Of a stretch of DNA of 64,000 nt, positions 61,969-64,000 are shown piece after piece. The stretch spans positions 62,001 through 126,000 of the forward strand of contig NZ_CP028908.1 of assembly GCF_024181725.1 (NCBI RefSeq). Direction: 5' to 3'. The stretch comes from Bradyrhizobium sp. WD16 (GTDB lineage: Bacteria > Pseudomonadota > Alphaproteobacteria > Rhizobiales > Xanthobacteraceae). The position numbers were made by a program, and so were the translations under genes. Every line of letters starts with the position of its first letter. Position 1 is the first letter of the stretch. Below the pieces are notes generated by a model. That model saw only the letters and a program-made list of their open reading frames with translations. It searched no databases and was not told the origin of the DNA.

Positions 61969-62457
61969 ATGAACGCGTTTCGACAGAGCATCGAAAGCCT
62001 GATCCCCTCGCTGCGGCGCTATGCGCGGGCGCTCGCCCGCGACCGCGATCTCGCCGACGACCTGGTCCAGGACACACTGGTGCGCGCACTGCGCTCCGAG
62101 CGCCTGTTCATCGGCGGCGACCTGCGGAGCTGGCTCTATACCATCCTGACCAATCTCAATCGCAACCGGCGCCGCTCGCTGGCCCGTCGCCCGGTCTTCA
62201 CCGTGCTCGGCGACGGCCCCGCGGAGGCCAGCGGCACCGAGGCCGAGAGCCGCGACATCGCTGCCGCGCTGGCGTCGCTCGCCGAAGACCAGCGCGCGGT
62301 GTTGCTGCTGGTGGTGCTGGAAGGGCTGAGCTACCGCGAGGTCGCCGACATCCAGGGCGTGCCCATCGGCACGGTGATGTCGCGCCTCGCCCGCGCCCGC
62401 GCCCATGTCAGATCCTGCCTCGACGGCGAGCGTCCGGCATTGCGGCGGGTGAAATGA
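61969..62457 (+). CDS. ECF RNA polymerase sigma factor
   Basis: A 162-aa sigma factor. Region 2 (residues about 12-75) has DLADDLVQDTLVRALRSERL and DLRSWLYTILTNLNRNRRRS; region 4 (105-155) has LAEDQRAVLLLVVLEGLSYR then EVADIQGVPIGTVMSRLARA, the helix-turn-helix for the -35. AGGACC precedes ATG 61969. It is followed 42 bp later by an anti-sigma factor gene, so the pair likely answers an envelope or oxidative signal. It starts just after a repeat array. Confidence 0.95.
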   Translation: MNAFRQSIESLIPSLRRYARALARDRDLADDLVQDTLVRALRSERLFIGGDLRSWLYTILTNLNRNRRRSLARRPVFTVLGDGPAEASGTEAESRDIAAALASLAEDQRAVLLLVVLEGLSYREVADIQGVPIGTVMSRLARARAHVRSCLDGERPALRRVK

Positions 62458-62499
62458 CACGAAGATGGATACGAGCATGAGACAGCAAGGAGACCGGCG

Positions 62500-63264
62500 A
62501 TGAGCGAACGCGACATCCCCGTCACCGAGGACGAATTGCACGCCTTCGTCGACGGCGAATTGCCCGCAGAGCGCAGAACCGCCGTCGAGGCCTGGCTTTC
62601 GAACCATGCCGAGGATGCCGATCGGGTCCGCGCCTGGCGCGTGATAGGCGAGGAGTTGCACCGGCGTTTCGATGCCGTCGCCGATGAGGTGGTGCCGCGG
62701 CGGCTCGATCCAGAGCGGCTGGTATGGCGCTCGCGACGCCGGCTGTGGGCTGCGGTCGCCGCAGCGGCCCTCGCCTTCGTGGTCGGCAGCGGCGCCGGGT
62801 GGATGGCGCGTAACGCAGTCGCCGGCAGCATCCGTCCCTTGGAGATGCTGCGCGAGGAGGCCGTCACCGCCCATAATCTCTATACTGGCGAGGCACGGCA
62901 TCCGATCGAGGTCGGCGGACATGAGGATCACCTGTTGCCGTGGCTGTCCAAACGCGTCGGCACCACGCTGCGCCCGCCGGACCTCACGGCCTTCGGATTC
63001 AGGCTCCTCGGCGGCCGGCTGCTGCCGGGCCCGAGCGCGCCGGCGGCGCTGTTCATGTACGAGAGCGCTTCGGGCGAGCGGGTGACGCTCTATTGCACGC
63101 CGCTGAAGACGACGTCGACGTCGCCGAGCTACAAGAACGCCGGTGCCACCGGTTCGGTGGAATGGACGCAGGACGATTACGGCTGGGTGGTCAGCGGCCC
63201 GTCCGACCGGGAACAATTGAAGATGGTGGCAAAGGCGGCCTATTCGCAGATCGAGACGCGGTGA
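62500..63264 (+). CDS. Anti-sigma factor (membrane-bound)
   Basis: A 254-aa protein. The N-terminal cytoplasmic part (VTEDELHAFVDGELPAERRT ... SNHAEDADRV, about 1-80) is an anti-sigma domain of the ASD type without the HxxxCxxC zinc motif. One membrane helix LWAAVAAAALAFVVGSGAGW follows at about 82-101, and the rest is periplasmic with a DUF-like fold (EDHLLPWLSKRVGTTL). It should hold the upstream sigma factor until a signal removes it. Confidence 0.9.
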   Translation: MSERDIPVTEDELHAFVDGELPAERRTAVEAWLSNHAEDADRVRAWRVIGEELHRRFDAVADEVVPRRLDPERLVWRSRRRLWAAVAAAALAFVVGSGAGWMARNAVAGSIRPLEMLREEAVTAHNLYTGEARHPIEVGGHEDHLLPWLSKRVGTTLRPPDLTAFGFRLLGGRLLPGPSAPAALFMYESASGERVTLYCTPLKTTSTSPSYKNAGATGSVEWTQDDYGWVVSGPSDREQLKMVAKAAYSQIETR

Positions 63265-63369
63265 ACGGCGCGAGCGGCGGCGATCATTCGGCCCACACCT
63301 GCATGGCGCGACCAGCACGCGCGGAACGATTCCGCGACCGCCTCCATTATCGTGGCAAGACCCGTTCCA

Positions 63370-63655
63370 CCCTGTTTCCGAAGTTCGTGTAAGAGGTCGC
63401 CGCGATGTTGCATGAACTTCGAAAAGCGGGCACTGACGCTCGTACGACGAATTCGCTGCAATGCTGATACGAGCGTCAGATCCACCGCACTAGTGTCCTG
63501 TCTCGAATTACCGCCCCATTTGCCTCACGCTCGCACGGTAATTCGGAGACATAAAGGACACTAGCAAAATCAAAAAGCTAGTGTGGCTTATGTCTCGCAA
63601 TTGCCTACAGGGGCTTGCCGCAAAGGGCATAGGCAATTGCGAGACGCCGCACTAG
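63370..63655 (+). repeat. CTAG mosaic array 9: F-B-D-linker-A
   Basis: F (63370-63433, CTGTTTCCGAAGTTCGTG ... ATGAACTTCGAAAAGC) runs into a B module that has lost its left arm start (63431-63493). Then D (63490-63564), linker CAAAATCAAAAAG (63565-63577) and A (63578-63655). The F-B join looks like recombination between modules. Confidence 0.88.
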
Positions 63656-63930
63656 AGACAACACCGTCATGGTTCCAGTCGCCGCGAAGGATCACCGGGC
63701 CGAAGGGCCCCTCAGCCCGCGTCGCCGACAGCATCGCGGTGGAGATCATGGCCGACCTCGCGACGCGGCTCGAGCGGCATCAACGCAAACGCGCAACCGG
63801 GCGTAGCACAGTCGAGCACACCGAAATTGCGAAGCACGACGCCGGCCCGGCGCCCGGGGCTACATCAGACAGTGCCCGGTCGGGAATCGGCGATCAGCTG
63901 ATCAATTGAAACACACCGCGCAGGCTGGCC
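63656..63930. other. Gene-free or decayed stretch
   Basis: A plus-strand frame here (VADSIAVEIMADLATRLERHQ...) starts inside a repeat and has no ribosome site. No family recognised; possibly a fragment. Confidence 0.3.
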
Positions 63931-64000
63931 TCAGCGCAGCCGGCCGGTGTCTCGCTGGGCGGCGAGCCAGGCCGAGAGCGGCTGCGACTGCCCCTTGCCG
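63931..64000 (-). CDS. C-terminal end of a gene continuing off the window
   Basis: The minus strand ends QPLSAWLAAQRDTGRLR with TGA at 63931-63933. Only about 22 codons are visible, which is too little to name a family. Confidence 0.35.
   Translation of the reverse strand, partial: GKGQSQPLSAWLAAQRDTGRLR

Noticed and set aside
61738-63318. A 526-codon minus-strand frame opposite the sigma/anti-sigma genes
   Set aside because: It runs across several repeat modules and is antisense to two well-defined genes.

Overview
This 64 kb window is GC-rich chromosomal DNA of an alphaproteobacterium, most likely a Hyphomicrobiales member near the Bradyrhizobium/Rhodopseudomonas/Xanthobacteraceae group. 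The support is a full-length NdvB/ChvB-type cyclic beta-1,2-glucan synthase, the neighbourhood histone-deacetylase-like/xseB/dxs/tlyA/RNA methylase, aroC-PGAM-fabI, FixK-like sites, and intergenic mosaic repeats of the kind seen in this order.

Layout: 0-4.3 kb holds a stress/low-oxygen style cluster (kinase tail, Hsp20, small membrane proteins, an outer-membrane channel) and a chimeric ALDH/GMC pseudogene. 4.5-14.3 kb holds a candidate sRNA, an HU protein, the 8.6 kb glucan synthase gene and a small protein. 14.4-20.8 kb has a repeat array, a DUF4238 protein and a four-gene spermidine/putrescine-type ABC operon. 20.9-31.4 kb holds an MFS exporter, a two-gene RND efflux operon, cytochrome b561, a GNAT enzyme, an SH3b protein and an AdeRS/BaeSR-like two-component system. 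31.4-38.6 kb is accessory DNA: Fic/antitoxin and MltR remnants, an IS1380 transposase, a three-gene operon with a 760-aa PD-(D/E)XK-like protein, a tRNA-fMet 3' fragment and an IS5 element. After tRNA-Gln the core resumes (acyl-CoA dehydrogenase, enoyl-CoA hydratase, histone-deacetylase-like protein, xseB, a membrane hydrolase, a second RND pump, dxs, tlyA, RNA methylase, DUF1194, a chemoreceptor, aroC, PGAM, fabI). The window ends with an IS3 element and an ECF sigma/anti-sigma pair.

The most striking feature cuts across all regions: a set of short (about 65-78 bp) hairpin modules, each bounded by CTAG and sharing that CTAG with its neighbour. They assemble into mosaic arrays of one to seven units. 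I distinguish seven sequence families (A-G below). Two carry their own AT-rich linker of 13 or 14 bp between CTAGs. At least eight genes take their stop codon from the outermost CTAG or first bases of a module, and an IS3 element has landed inside one linker. A second notable signal is a nearly identical 26-bp motif upstream of both the RND operon and the two-component system 3 kb away, suggesting regulation of the pump by that system.
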